A stretch of 64,000 bases of DNA from Chachezhania antarctica (GTDB lineage: Bacteria; Pseudomonadota; Alphaproteobacteria; Rhodobacterales; Rhodobacteraceae), in the NCBI RefSeq assembly GCF_003646465.1, contig NZ_QZEX01000013.1, positions 1 to 64,000 of the forward strand, written 5' to 3'. Shown here one piece after another: positions 18,548 to 27,645 of this stretch. The notes beneath the pieces were generated by a model. That model was not told where the DNA came from. It worked only from the letters and a program-made list of their open reading frames with translations, and searched no databases. Numbering within the stretch: position 1 is the first letter of the stretch; the number at the start of each line of letters is the position of its first letter. The translations under genes were made by a program, and so were the position numbers.

Positions 18548-19224
18548 CGCCGTTGCGGCTGGTCATCTTCGACGTCGATGGCACGCTTGTCGACAGCCAG
18601 GGCAGCATTGTCGGCGCGATGACGGCGGCGCTGGTGGAGGAAGGGCTGGTCGTGCCCACGCGGGCCGAGATCCTGTCGATCGTGGGCCTGTCGCTGGACC
18701 ACGCGGTCGCGCGGTTGATGCCAGACATCGACACGGCGCAGCGGGGCAAGGTTGTCGCGGGTTACAAGGACGCCTACCACGCCGCGCGGGTCGCCGGCGG
18801 GGTTGCCATCGAATCGCCGCTCTATCCCGGCATCCGGGAGATGCTGGTGGACCTGTCGCGCGATTCCGAGGTGCTGCTGGGCGTCGCCACGGGGAAATCG
18901 CGCCGGGGTCTGGATGCGCTGATCGAAGGCCACGAACTAGGCCAATTTTTCGTCACGCAGCAATGCGCGGACGATCATCCGTCGAAACCGCACCCGTCGA
19001 TGCTGACGACGGCGCTGTATGAGACCGGGGTCGAGGCCGCGGATGCAGTGATGGTCGGCGACACGAGTTACGACATGGACATGGCGGCGGCCGCAGGCGT
19101 GGCCGGACTGGGTGTCAGCTGGGGCTATCACCGGCCGGACGCACTGACCGCGGCGCGGCGTGTGGTGAATTCCGCCGCCGAGGTGCCCGCCGCCATCGCG
19201 GAGATGTGGGAGACGACGGCGTGA
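18544..19224 (+). CDS. HAD-superfamily phosphatase (Gph/PGP-like)
   Basis: This 226-aa HAD subfamily IA hydrolase has motif I DVDGTL (nucleophile Asp10, acid Asp12), motif II Thr in VATGKS, the motif III Lys in SKPHP and motif IV GDTSYDMDMA. It probably dephosphorylates a small phosphometabolite; phosphoglycolate is the usual guess. It starts with GTG at 18544 inside the pseudouridine synthase stop (GTGA). Confidence 0.87.
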   Translation: MTPLRLVIFDVDGTLVDSQGSIVGAMTAALVEEGLVVPTRAEILSIVGLSLDHAVARLMPDIDTAQRGKVVAGYKDAYHAARVAGGVAIESPLYPGIREMLVDLSRDSEVLLGVATGKSRRGLDALIEGHELGQFFVTQQCADDHPSKPHPSMLTTALYETGVEAADAVMVGDTSYDMDMAAAAGVAGLGVSWGYHRPDALTAARRVVNSAAEVPAAIAEMWETTA

Positions 19225-19934
19225 GTGAATGGGCCCCGAAACGGTTCTGGACCGAGGCTGCAGTAAAGGCAGATCCGGACGGCTATGGCGTGATGCTGGA
19301 CGGCAAGCCGGTGCGGACGCCCGGGAAAAACCCGCTGACCATGCCCACGCGGGCCATGGCCGAGAAAGTGGCGGCCGAATGGGACGCGGTTGAAAAAACA
19401 ATCGATCCGCGAACGATGCCTGTCACGCGAGCCGCCAATTCGGCGATTGAAAAAGTGGCACCGCAGAAGGCGGCCGTGATCGAAATGCTGGCCGCCTATG
19501 GCGACACGGATCTGTTGTGCTATCGCGCGGACCACCCGGAAGGATTGGTCGCGCGGCAGGCGAAACTTTGGGACCCGGCGCTGGACTGGGCGGCCGAAAC
19601 CTTGGGTGCGCGGCTGGAACCACGGACCGGGCTGATGCCGGTGCCACAATCGCCCGAGGCGCTGGCAAAGCTGAACGCAGAGCTGCACAAATTCGATGAA
19701 TTTCAACTGACAGCGGTCCATGATCTGGTGATGCTGACCAGCTCCCTGGTGCTGGGATTGGCAGCCACGCGCGGCTGGCAGACGCCCGAATACATCTGGT
19801 CGCTGTCGCGCGTGGACGAAGACTGGCAGGAAGCCCAGTGGGGTGAGGACGACGAGGCGCAGGCTGCCGCTGCGGCACGCAAGGAAGGCTTCCTGAACGC
19901 GGTTCTGTTTTTTGAGCTTTGCAGCGCTGAATAG
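19221..19934 (+). CDS. ATP12-family F1-ATPase assembly chaperone
   Basis: This 237-aa protein matches the ATP12 family, which in mitochondria binds F1 alpha subunit during F1 assembly and is conserved in alphaproteobacteria. Family features are the N-terminal KRFWTEAAV, the GYGVMLDGKPVRTPGKN hairpin and DTDLLCYRADHP. It starts with GTG at 19221 overlapping the HAD stop (GTGA). It ends the co-oriented run from rarA or crcB. Confidence 0.9.
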   Translation: MSEWAPKRFWTEAAVKADPDGYGVMLDGKPVRTPGKNPLTMPTRAMAEKVAAEWDAVEKTIDPRTMPVTRAANSAIEKVAPQKAAVIEMLAAYGDTDLLCYRADHPEGLVARQAKLWDPALDWAAETLGARLEPRTGLMPVPQSPEALAKLNAELHKFDEFQLTAVHDLVMLTSSLVLGLAATRGWQTPEYIWSLSRVDEDWQEAQWGEDDEAQAAAAARKEGFLNAVLFFELCSAE

Positions 19935-20151
19935 CCCGGCAGTTGCGCTAAAAAACAGGCAAACAGCAAGGTAAAGCGCTGCATAGTGCGGCGCTGACCA
20001 CTGATCCGACCCTTGACGACACTTAATGAATCCCTTCACACTCTACTATGCAGACAGGGGGGAGTTGCCTCCCTGTGTGGTCTTTCGTTCCGACACGATC
20101 ACAGTCGGTCAACCGCCCGGTTTTGAGGCGGACAATCAGGAAGAGGTAGAC

Positions 20152-21168
20152 ATGAAAAAATCCATTCTTTTCGGCGCACTTACAGTGGCCGGGCTGGCAG
20201 CGGGGGGAGCCGCCGCCGCAACGCTCGACGACGTGAAGGCGCGCGGCAAGCTGAACTGCGGTGTGACCACCGGTCTTGTGGGCTTTGCCGCCCCCGATGC
20301 GAACGGTGAATGGAAAGGCTTTGACGTTGCGGTATGCCGCGCTGTTGCAGCCGCCGTTCTGGGTGACCCGACCGCGGTCGAGTTCGTGCCGACCACCGGC
20401 AAGACCCGCTTCACTGCCCTGGCGTCGGGCGAAATCGACATGCTGGCCCGGAACACCACCTGGACCTTCTCGCGCGATGTCGACCTGAAGTTCGAATTCA
20501 CCGGCATCAACTACTATGACGGTCAGGGCTTTATGGTTCCCAAGGAACTGGGCGTGACCTCGGCGAAAGAGCTGAACGGCGCGACCGTCTGCATCCAGAC
20601 CGGCACCACGACCGAGCTCAACCTGGCCGACTTCTTCCGCGCCAACAACATGGAATACGAGCCGGTTCCGATCGAAACCAACGCCGAAGCGCAGCAGCAG
20701 TTCCTGGCAGGCGCCTGTGACGTCTACACGACGGACGCCTCCGGTCTCGCGGCAACGCGTGCCACGTTCGAAGATCCGACCGCCTATGTCATCCTGCCCG
20801 AAATCGTCTCGAAAGAGCCGCTGGGCCCGCTCGTCCGTCATGGCGATCCGGAATGGGGCGACATCGTGCGCTGGACTCTCTACGCGCTGATCACGGCTGA
20901 AGAACTGGGCGTGACGTCGACCAACGCGGCCGAACTGGCCAGCGGCACCAACAATCCGGAAGTGAACCGCCTGCTGGGCACCGAAGGTGACCTGGGCGCC
21001 ATGTTCAACCTGGATGCCGACTGGGCCCTGAAGGCGATTTCGTCCGAAGGCAACTATGGCGAAATCTTCGCCAAGAACATCGGCGTCGACACGCCGGTCG
21101 GTCTGGCCCGGGGCCTGAACGCACAGTGGACCGAAGGTGGTCTGCTCTACGCACCGCCGTTCCGCTAA
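20152..21168 (+). CDS. aapJ: General L-amino-acid ABC transporter, binding protein
   Basis: This 338-aa periplasmic protein (signal peptide about 1-23) is the substrate-binding subunit of an AapJQMP/BztABCD-type importer. It starts the mature region with TLDDVKARGKLNCGV and has the family sequences GFDVAVCRAVAAAVLGD and ARNTTWTFSRD. Rhizobial Aap takes up a wide range of L-amino acids; rhodobacterial Bzt prefers Glu, Gln, Asp and Asn. The start at 20152 lies after GGAAGAGG and before the signal peptide. A stable hairpin follows the stop. Confidence 0.95.
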   Translation: MKKSILFGALTVAGLAAGGAAAATLDDVKARGKLNCGVTTGLVGFAAPDANGEWKGFDVAVCRAVAAAVLGDPTAVEFVPTTGKTRFTALASGEIDMLARNTTWTFSRDVDLKFEFTGINYYDGQGFMVPKELGVTSAKELNGATVCIQTGTTTELNLADFFRANNMEYEPVPIETNAEAQQQFLAGACDVYTTDASGLAATRATFEDPTAYVILPEIVSKEPLGPLVRHGDPEWGDIVRWTLYALITAEELGVTSTNAAELASGTNNPEVNRLLGTEGDLGAMFNLDADWALKAISSEGNYGEIFAKNIGVDTPVGLARGLNAQWTEGGLLYAPPFR

Positions 21169-21177
21169 GACGGCATA

Positions 21178-21212
21178 GGGGCGCAGGAGAAATCCTGCGC
21201 CCCAACCGTTTT
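21178..21212 (+). terminator. Hairpin between binding-protein and permease genes
   Basis: Perfect 11-bp arms GGGGCGCAGGA and TCCTGCGCCCC enclose a GAAA loop and are followed by AACCGTTTTATC. Such hairpins usually raise binding-protein mRNA over permease mRNA by stabilising the 5' segment or ending most transcripts. Confidence 0.65.
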
Positions 21213-21317
21213 ATCAAAGTACATCGCTGATCCACACCGAGCCAGGGCCGGCGAGCAGGGAAGAACCTTGCCGCTATTGGGAAGTTCTGTGCCGCGCAAC
21301 AGGGGGCGAATGCCACA

Positions 21318-22550
21318 ATGACAATACTAACAGATCCGCCAAGGGGGCAGTTCAGACTGTCGATGCTCCTTAGCGATACGCGGTATCGGTCCTTGACCTT
21401 TCAGGGGATTGCCCTGCTTCTGCTGATCTTCGCGATCGCCTATCTTGCCAGCAACCTGATGACGAACCTTGCGCAAGCCGGGCTGAGCATCAGCTACAGT
21501 TTCCTGGCCAGCCCGTCGGGCTACGACATCAACCAGACACTGATCCCCTACAACAGCCAGTCGACGAACATGCGCGCGGCTCTGGTGGGCATCCTGAACA
21601 CGCTTCTCGTGTCGGGGCTGGCCTGCGTGACCGCGACGATCTTCGGCGTCACGGCCGGTGTGCTGCGCCTGTCGAAGAACTGGCTCGTCCGCAAGATGAT
21701 GGCCTTCTATGTCGAGATCTTCCGGAACATCCCGGTGCTGATCTGGATCATCATCATCTTCACCATCATGACCGCCGTCATGCCGGCGCCCAGCGCCTTC
21801 CGCGGGGACGATCCGGATTCGACGATGGTTCTGGGCGGCATCGCCTTCACCAACCGCGGCGTCTACGTTCCCGGCCCGCTGCTGGCCAACCCGATCTTTT
21901 CGGCCACCGTTCTGAACTGGGTGCTGGTGCTTCTTTTCCTTGTCGGATCGTGGTTCGGCGCCCGCGCGGTGCGCACTTGGGCCACCGCGAAACAGGAAGC
22001 GACCGGTCTGCGTCCGACCACTTGGTATTGGATCCTTGCGATCTGGATCGTACCCGTCGGCATCCTGCTGGCGATCATGGGCCTGCACTGGCAGATCCCG
22101 GAGCTGAAGGGCTTCAACTTTGCCGGCGGCATCAAGATCGGCGGCCCGCTGATCGCGCTGTGGTTCGCCCTGTCGATCTATACCGGCGCGTTCATCGCGG
22201 AAAACGTCCGCGCAGGCATTCAGGCGATCTCCAAAGGCCAGACCGAAGCGGCCTCGTCGCTGGGGCTGCGCCCGGGACGGGTCATGAACCTGGTCGTGCT
22301 GCCACAGGCACTGCGGGTCATCATCCCGCCACTGATCTCGCAATATCTCAACATCACCAAGAACAGCTCTCTCGCCATCGCGGTGGGCTATGCCGATGTC
22401 ACGGCGACACTGGGCGGCATCACGCTGAATCAGACCGGCCGGGCCATCGAATGCGTGCTGCTCCTGATGCTGTTCTATCTCACCATCTCGCTGTCGATCT
22501 CGGCGGTGATGAACATCTACAACAATTCCGTCAAGCTGAAGGAGCGCTGA
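21318..22550 (+). CDS. aapQ: General L-amino-acid ABC transporter, permease
   Basis: This 410-aa inner-membrane permease is AapQ/BztB-like. A His/Glu/Gln/Arg/opine-type permease core is split by a long extra segment after IFRNIPVLIWIIIIF. The EAA-type loop EAASSLGLRPGRVMNLVVLPQALRVIIPP near residues 311-341 would contact the ATPase. It follows the binding-protein gene after 149 bp, with aapM only 3 bp downstream. Confidence 0.95.
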   Translation: MTILTDPPRGQFRLSMLLSDTRYRSLTFQGIALLLLIFAIAYLASNLMTNLAQAGLSISYSFLASPSGYDINQTLIPYNSQSTNMRAALVGILNTLLVSGLACVTATIFGVTAGVLRLSKNWLVRKMMAFYVEIFRNIPVLIWIIIIFTIMTAVMPAPSAFRGDDPDSTMVLGGIAFTNRGVYVPGPLLANPIFSATVLNWVLVLLFLVGSWFGARAVRTWATAKQEATGLRPTTWYWILAIWIVPVGILLAIMGLHWQIPELKGFNFAGGIKIGGPLIALWFALSIYTGAFIAENVRAGIQAISKGQTEAASSLGLRPGRVMNLVVLPQALRVIIPPLISQYLNITKNSSLAIAVGYADVTATLGGITLNQTGRAIECVLLLMLFYLTISLSISAVMNIYNNSVKLKER

Positions 22551-22553
22551 GAC

Positions 22554-23852
22554 ATGGCCGATACGCATGCACATAGCGTCGCCTTCGTGCGCAAGGACGT
22601 GATCCCGGAAAGCCCGCCGCCCGCGCGGCAGACCGGGGTGCCCAAATGGCTGCGGGAGAACCTGTTTTCCAGCTGGGCCAACACGGCGCTGACCATCGCG
22701 GCGGCCTGGGCGATCTACATGGTCCTGTCGTCGTTCCTGCCGTGGATCCTGAACGGGGTCTGGGACGCGTCCAGCCTGTCGCAATGCCGCGAGATCCTCG
22801 CCGGCAAGACCGGTGCCTGTTTCGCGGTCCTGACCGAACGCTGGCATCAACTTCTGTTCGGCTTCACCTATCCCAGCGAACTGTACTGGCGGCCGGTCCT
22901 GGCCTTCATCATCATGCTCGTCGCCTTCGCGCCGGTGCTGTTCTTCGACCTGCCGCGCCAGATGCTGGTCGTGACCGTGCTGTTCCCCTTCATCGCCTTC
23001 TACCTGATCTGGGGCGGCCCGCTGCTGACCCCGATCATCGCGTTCCTGGGGTGCGTTGCAGGCTACCTGGTGTTCAGCCACTACGGTAAGGCCAACTTTG
23101 CCACCGGGTTCTTCGGCGGGATCGCCGCGGCCTTTATCGTATGGTCTATCGGCGGCCTCCTGGTCGATCTGGTACGCCCGGAGGAGCCGTGGATGACCCC
23201 GGTGCCAAGCCGGGATCTGGGCGGCTTCATGCTGAACATGATGCTGGGCGTGACCTGCGTATCGCTGTCGGTGCCGCTGGGCATCGTGCTGGCGCTGGGG
23301 CGGCAATCGGACATGCCGCTGATCAAGGCGGTCTGCGTGATCTTCATCGAGTTCATTCGTGGCGTGCCGCTGATCACGCTGCTGTTCGTTGCCTCGGTGA
23401 TGCTGGCTTATTTCTTCCCGCCTGAAAGCACCGTCGACCTGTTCCTGCGGGTGGTCATCATGATCACCATGTTCTCGTCGGCCTATATCGCCGAGGTGAT
23501 CCGCGGGGGCCTCGCCGCCCTGCCCAAGGGCCAGTACGAGGCGGCCGACAGCCTTGGCCTGGATTACCCGCAGGCGATGCGGCTGATCATCCTGCCTCAG
23601 GCGCTGAAGATCTCGATCCCCGGCATCGTCAACGTGGCGGTGGGGCTGTTCAAGGATACGACGCTCGTCTCGGTCATTTCCATGTTCGACCTGATCGGCA
23701 TGATCCGCGGCCCGATCCTTGCCTCGACGGAATGGAGCGGGGTCTACTGGGAACTGTTCGGCTTTGCCGCCCTGCTGTTCTTCGTCGTCTGCTACGGCAT
23801 TTCTCAATATTCCCAGTGGTTGGAGCGTCGTCTCGCCACGGATCACCGGTAA
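22554..23852 (+). CDS. aapM: General L-amino-acid ABC transporter, permease
   Basis: This 432-aa permease is AapM/BztC-like. Several hydrophobic helices precede the conserved transport core, which starts around [20 protein letters not shown] and contains [14 protein letters not shown] and the EAA loop [20 protein letters not shown]. It pairs with AapQ to form the transmembrane channel. It ends 10 bp before aapP. Confidence 0.95.
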   Translation: MADTHAHSVAFVRKDVIPESPPPARQTGVPKWLRENLFSSWANTALTIAAAWAIYMVLSSFLPWILNGVWDASSLSQCREILAGKTGACFAVLTERWHQLLFGFTYPSELYWRPVLAFIIMLVAFAPVLFFDLPRQMLVVTVLFPFIAFYLIWGGPLLTPIIAFLGCVAGYLVFSHYGKANFATGFFGGIAAAFIVWSIGGLLVDLVRPEEPWMTPVPSRDLGGFMLNMMLGVTCVSLSVPLGIVLALGRQSDMPLIKAVCVIFIEFIRGVPLITLLFVASVMLAYFFPPESTVDLFLRVVIMITMFSSAYIAEVIRGGLAALPKGQYEAADSLGLDYPQAMRLIILPQALKISIPGIVNVAVGLFKDTTLVSVISMFDLIGMIRGPILASTEWSGVYWELFGFAALLFFVVCYGISQYSQWLERRLATDHR

Positions 23853-23862
23853 GGATACGACC

Positions 23863-24630
<768 letters not shown>

Positions 24631-24643
24631 CGCGTCACGGTTG

Positions 24644-24715
24644 GGATCGCGCCCGTCGCGCGGCCCGCCCACCCACCCGGCGGATCCCCGCGGGATCCGC
24701 CACCGCGCCGCGGTG
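24644..24715. repeat. R3 nested-hairpin element
   Basis: It begins with GGATCGCGCCC, has the core GCCCGCCCACCCACCC and a perfect inner 10-bp hairpin GGCGGATCCC/GGGATCCGCC (24679-24701). It separates the convergent aapP and sixA-like genes. Confidence 0.7.
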
Positions 24716-24721
24716 TGCGTG

Positions 24722-25219
24722 TCAGCCGTCGGTCAGTTCCCGGGGGATGACGAAGCCGGCCGCCGCGCCGGTGCCCGGTTCCAGCGCCGTCCAAACCTCT
24801 ATGTCGAAACGCGCCACCAGTGTCGCACCGGTCGGGTAGTCTTCGAAACGGTCGTGTTGGGGCGGGTTTGCCACCAGCTGCTGTGCGAAATCGGCGATGC
24901 CGGGATTGTGGCCGATCAGCAGAACCGTTTGCCCGGTTGCATCTCGCAAAGCCGCCAGCATATCGGCCGGGTCCGCATGGTAGAGGTCGGGGCGCAGGCT
25001 CGGCTGCACACCGATGCCAAGCCCCTTGAACGTGTGCTGAGTACGGGTCGCCGTCGAACACAGTACCTGATCGGGCACGAAACCTTCCCGCGCGAGCCAC
25101 GCCCCCAGAGCCACCGCGGACCTGCGGCCACGATTGTTCAGCGGTCGGTCATGATCGTCGAGCCCGGGGTCGCCCCAGCTCGATTTCGCGTGGCGCATCA
25201 GGATCAGGGTTCTGGTCAT
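24722..25219 (-). CDS. SixA-like histidine phosphatase
   Basis: This 165-aa protein belongs to the histidine phosphatase (RHG) superfamily. The phosphate-binding signature is MRHAKSSW (catalytic His10), with the second catalytic His in LLIGHNPG. Short SixA-type members dephosphorylate phosphohistidine on phosphotransfer proteins, but other small substrates are possible. Its start overlaps the ferredoxin-like gene stop by 4 bp, so the two are translationally linked. Confidence 0.85.
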   Translation of the reverse strand: MTRTLILMRHAKSSWGDPGLDDHDRPLNNRGRRSAVALGAWLAREGFVPDQVLCSTATRTQHTFKGLGIGVQPSLRPDLYHADPADMLAALRDATGQTVLLIGHNPGIADFAQQLVANPPQHDRFEDYPTGATLVARFDIEVWTALEPGTGAAAGFVIPRELTDG

Positions 25220-25872
25220 GTCGGGTGGAAGGCCTTCATGTGATATGCAGACTGGGCGTCACTTCGGTCGGCACCCTGGCTGACTGGACAGGAACGGCGC
25301 ACGGTACAGCCGCGCGTCATGCAGGAGGCCTGCCCGGCTTCGGTCGCCAGATAATCGTGGCAGGCAGGGACGTCATAGGCATGGTCCGGGCCAAGCGCGC
25401 CCACTGGGCAGGCCGCAAGGCAGGGGCGGCGACAGTCATCGCAGGGCGACGCCGCAAGAGGCGTCGGGACATCCGCAAGCGGCCGGTCGAAGACCAGCGC
25501 ACCTCGGTAGGAAATCATCAGGCCGACCGTGTCATGGACCAACATGCCGGTCGGGCTGCTCCACGCGCGGCCGGATCTCAGGGCCCAGTCGATGAAAGGC
25601 TCGTAAGGCGGGCCACCGAAGGGAAAGCGTGGCGCGGCGCCAAGCTCGCCCGCCAGGTTCGCGATCACGCGGAGCGACCAGCGGTCGACAGGATCGGGCG
25701 CGCCATCTGTCCCTTCCTCCGAGGACCGGAGCCCATCCCAGAACCCGGGGCCAGCACCCAGCAGCACGATGGGCTGCGGATCCGGCACGACGCCCATGAC
25801 CAGAAGCCCCTCCGCCGAGGCGCGGTCCGAAACCTGGGTATAGGTGGGAACAGAAATTGCTGCGTCGCTCAT
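25216..25872 (-). CDS. Ferredoxin-like protein (QueG-related)
   Basis: This 218-aa protein carries cysteines spaced for an iron-sulfur cluster (CDDCRRPCLAACP near residues 143-155) and more Cys in SCMTRGCTVRRSCP. The region before it (GPGFWDGL, FPFGGPPYEPFIDWALRSG) resembles small proteins distantly related to epoxyqueuosine reductase without the corrin-binding part. Electron transfer is inferred and no partner is known. It is upstream of, and overlaps by 4 bp, the SixA-like gene. Confidence 0.7.
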   Translation of the reverse strand: MSDAAISVPTYTQVSDRASAEGLLVMGVVPDPQPIVLLGAGPGFWDGLRSSEEGTDGAPDPVDRWSLRVIANLAGELGAAPRFPFGGPPYEPFIDWALRSGRAWSSPTGMLVHDTVGLMISYRGALVFDRPLADVPTPLAASPCDDCRRPCLAACPVGALGPDHAYDVPACHDYLATEAGQASCMTRGCTVRRSCPVSQGADRSDAQSAYHMKAFHPT

Positions 25873-25931
25873 GGCCGCACTCTATCCGGCTCTCCGGCCA
25901 CAGCAAGGACCGCGGCGCCGACAGGCGGCGC

Positions 25932-26007
25932 ATCGCGCCCGAAGTGTCCGGTCGGATCCTGCAGGGATCCGACCGGGTGAGGCGGGTGGGGACGCTGAGG
26001 GCGCGAT
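25932..26007. repeat. R3 nested-hairpin element (minus orientation)
   Basis: Outer arms ATCGCGCCC (25932-25940) and GGGCGCGAT (25999-26007) pair perfectly. The inner hairpin has 12-bp perfect arms (25948-25959 and 25965-25976) with a 5-base loop. The core reads CCCCACCCGCC on the minus strand. Confidence 0.75.
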
Positions 26008-26024
26008 CCTCTGACCGGAAAACG

Positions 26025-26873
26025 TCAGCCCAGGCGGATCAGGGTCCCGGCGCCGTGTTCGGTGAACAGTTCCAGCAGGCAGGCATGAGGGGCACGGCCG
26101 TCGAGGATCACCGCCGCACGGACACCCTGCCGCAGGGCATCGAGCGCCGTTTCGGTCTTGGGGATCATGCCCCCGGCAATGATGCCGTCGGCCGTCATCT
26201 TCTCGATATCGGCGGCGGTCATCTCGGTCAGCAGGGTGCCGCTGCCGTCCTTCACGCCCGACACGTCTGTCAGCAGCATCAGCCGATCCGCCTTCAGCGC
26301 GCCGGCGATCGCACCCGCGGCCGTGTCACCGTTGATATTGTAGGTCTGGCCTGCCTCGTCCGAGCCCAGGGGCGCGATCACCGGGATCAGCTCGGCCTCT
26401 CCCAGAGTGCGCAGAACGAACGGGTCGACCTTCGTCGGCGTGCCGACAAAGCCCAACCTGGTGTCTGTCGCTTCGCACCGGATCAGGTTCGCGTCCTTGC
26501 CCGACAGCCCCACGGCCCGACCGCCCTGACGGTTGATCGCTTGCACGATGCGCTTGTTCACAAGGCCCGACAGCACCATTTCGACCACGTCTATCGTGGC
26601 CGCATCGGTCACCCGCTTGCCGTTCACGAAATTCGACGCGATTCCCAGCTTGGTCAGCATCTCGGTGATCATCGGACCGCCGCCATGCACGATCACGGGG
26701 TTCAGGCCGACCTGCTGCATCAGCACCATGTCGCGGGCGAAATCGTCCATCGCGTCGTCGCTGCCCATGGCATGGCCGCCAAGCTTGATCACGACGGTCG
26801 CGTTGTCATAGCGCTGAAGGTAGGGAAGCGCGCGCGCCAGCGTGTTGGCAGTGGCAATCCAGTCGCGGTTCAT
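26025..26873 (-). CDS. argB: Acetylglutamate kinase
   Basis: This 282-aa enzyme phosphorylates N-acetylglutamate in arginine synthesis. The N-terminal [11 protein letters not shown], the [10 protein letters not shown] glycine loop, [15 protein letters not shown] and the C-terminal [14 protein letters not shown] are diagnostic. The start at 26873 (MNRDWIAT) is chosen over a codon six residues upstream because GAGGG lies about ten bases before it and the family begins here. engB lies 68 bp upstream in the same orientation. Confidence 0.95.
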   Translation of the reverse strand: MNRDWIATANTLARALPYLQRYDNATVVIKLGGHAMGSDDAMDDFARDMVLMQQVGLNPVIVHGGGPMITEMLTKLGIASNFVNGKRVTDAATIDVVEMVLSGLVNKRIVQAINRQGGRAVGLSGKDANLIRCEATDTRLGFVGTPTKVDPFVLRTLGEAELIPVIAPLGSDEAGQTYNINGDTAAGAIAGALKADRLMLLTDVSGVKDGSGTLLTEMTAADIEKMTADGIIAGGMIPKTETALDALRQGVRAAVILDGRAPHACLLELFTEHGAGTLIRLG

Positions 26874-26941
26874 GGCGGGTCCCTCTCGCATCGGTCCCGC
26901 AGGCCCTTACGGGCAAGCACGGACAACCGCAAGAGCGTCCG

Positions 26942-27595
26942 CTACCCGATGCCCGCAATGATCGCGCGCAATGTGGCGATCCCGTCGCCTTTTTCCGACG
27001 AGGTCAGGATGATCTCCGGATAGGCGGCCGGGTGCTTCGACAGCGCCTTGCGGACTTGGTCCAGAACCTTTTCGCGGTCGGACAGTTTCACCTTGTCCGC
27101 TTTCGTTAGCACCGCCTGGAAGGTCACGGCCGCCCGGTCCAGCAGTTCGAGGATTTCTTCATCGACCTTCTTCACGCCGTGCCGCGCATCGATCAGCACG
27201 AAGGCCCGGCGCAGGGACGTCCGCCCCGACAGGTAGGCCTTCAGCAGACGCTGCCATTTTTCGACCACGGCCACCGGCGCATTGGCAAAGCCATAGCCGG
27301 GCAGATCGACAAGGTAAAGATCGGGGCCTTGCAGGAAGAAGTTGATCTCCTGCGTCCGGCCCGGGGTGTTCGACGCCCGCGCCAGCCCCTTGGTGCCGGT
27401 CAGCGCGTTGATCAGGGACGACTTTCCCACGTTGGACCGCCCGGCGAAACAGACCTCGACCCGGTCGGCATCGGGCAGCCCGTCCATGGCGACGACGCCC
27501 TTGAGGAATTCGGATTCCCGGGCAAACAGCTTCCGGCCCGCCTCGCGCGTGGCGTCGTCGGGCTCCTCGGCCAGGGGGAAGGGGAGCGCGCTCAT
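26942..27595 (-). CDS. engB: Ribosome biogenesis GTPase EngB/YihA
   Basis: This 217-aa GTPase of the TrmE-Era-EngA-EngB family is needed for 50S maturation. G1 GRSNVGKSS, a switch region with SNTPGRTQ, G3 DLPGYG, G4 TKAD and G5 TSS are readable. The start at 27595 (MSALPFPL) is chosen because a 17-codon ORF ending in ATGA overlaps it exactly; a longer in-frame extension upstream has no support. Confidence 0.95.
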   Translation of the reverse strand: MSALPFPLAEEPDDATREAGRKLFARESEFLKGVVAMDGLPDADRVEVCFAGRSNVGKSSLINALTGTKGLARASNTPGRTQEINFFLQGPDLYLVDLPGYGFANAPVAVVEKWQRLLKAYLSGRTSLRRAFVLIDARHGVKKVDEEILELLDRAAVTFQAVLTKADKVKLSDREKVLDQVRKALSKHPAAYPEIILTSSEKGDGIATLRAIIAGIG

Positions 27596-27645
27596 GCCGT
27601 GAGCCCGTGGTGACCCAAGGTCTTCAGCATGAACGCGGCCGTCAT
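27592..27645 (-). CDS. 17-codon bridging ORF between yidC and engB
   Basis: The ORF MTAAFMLKTLGHHGLTA starts in the ATGA that overlaps the yidC stop and ends in the ATGA that overlaps the engB start. The double overlap would allow ribosomes to pass from yidC through to engB. No family is recognised; it could be a coupling leader, the remnant of a lost gene, or chance. Confidence 0.35.
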   Translation of the reverse strand: MTAAFMLKTLGHHGLTA

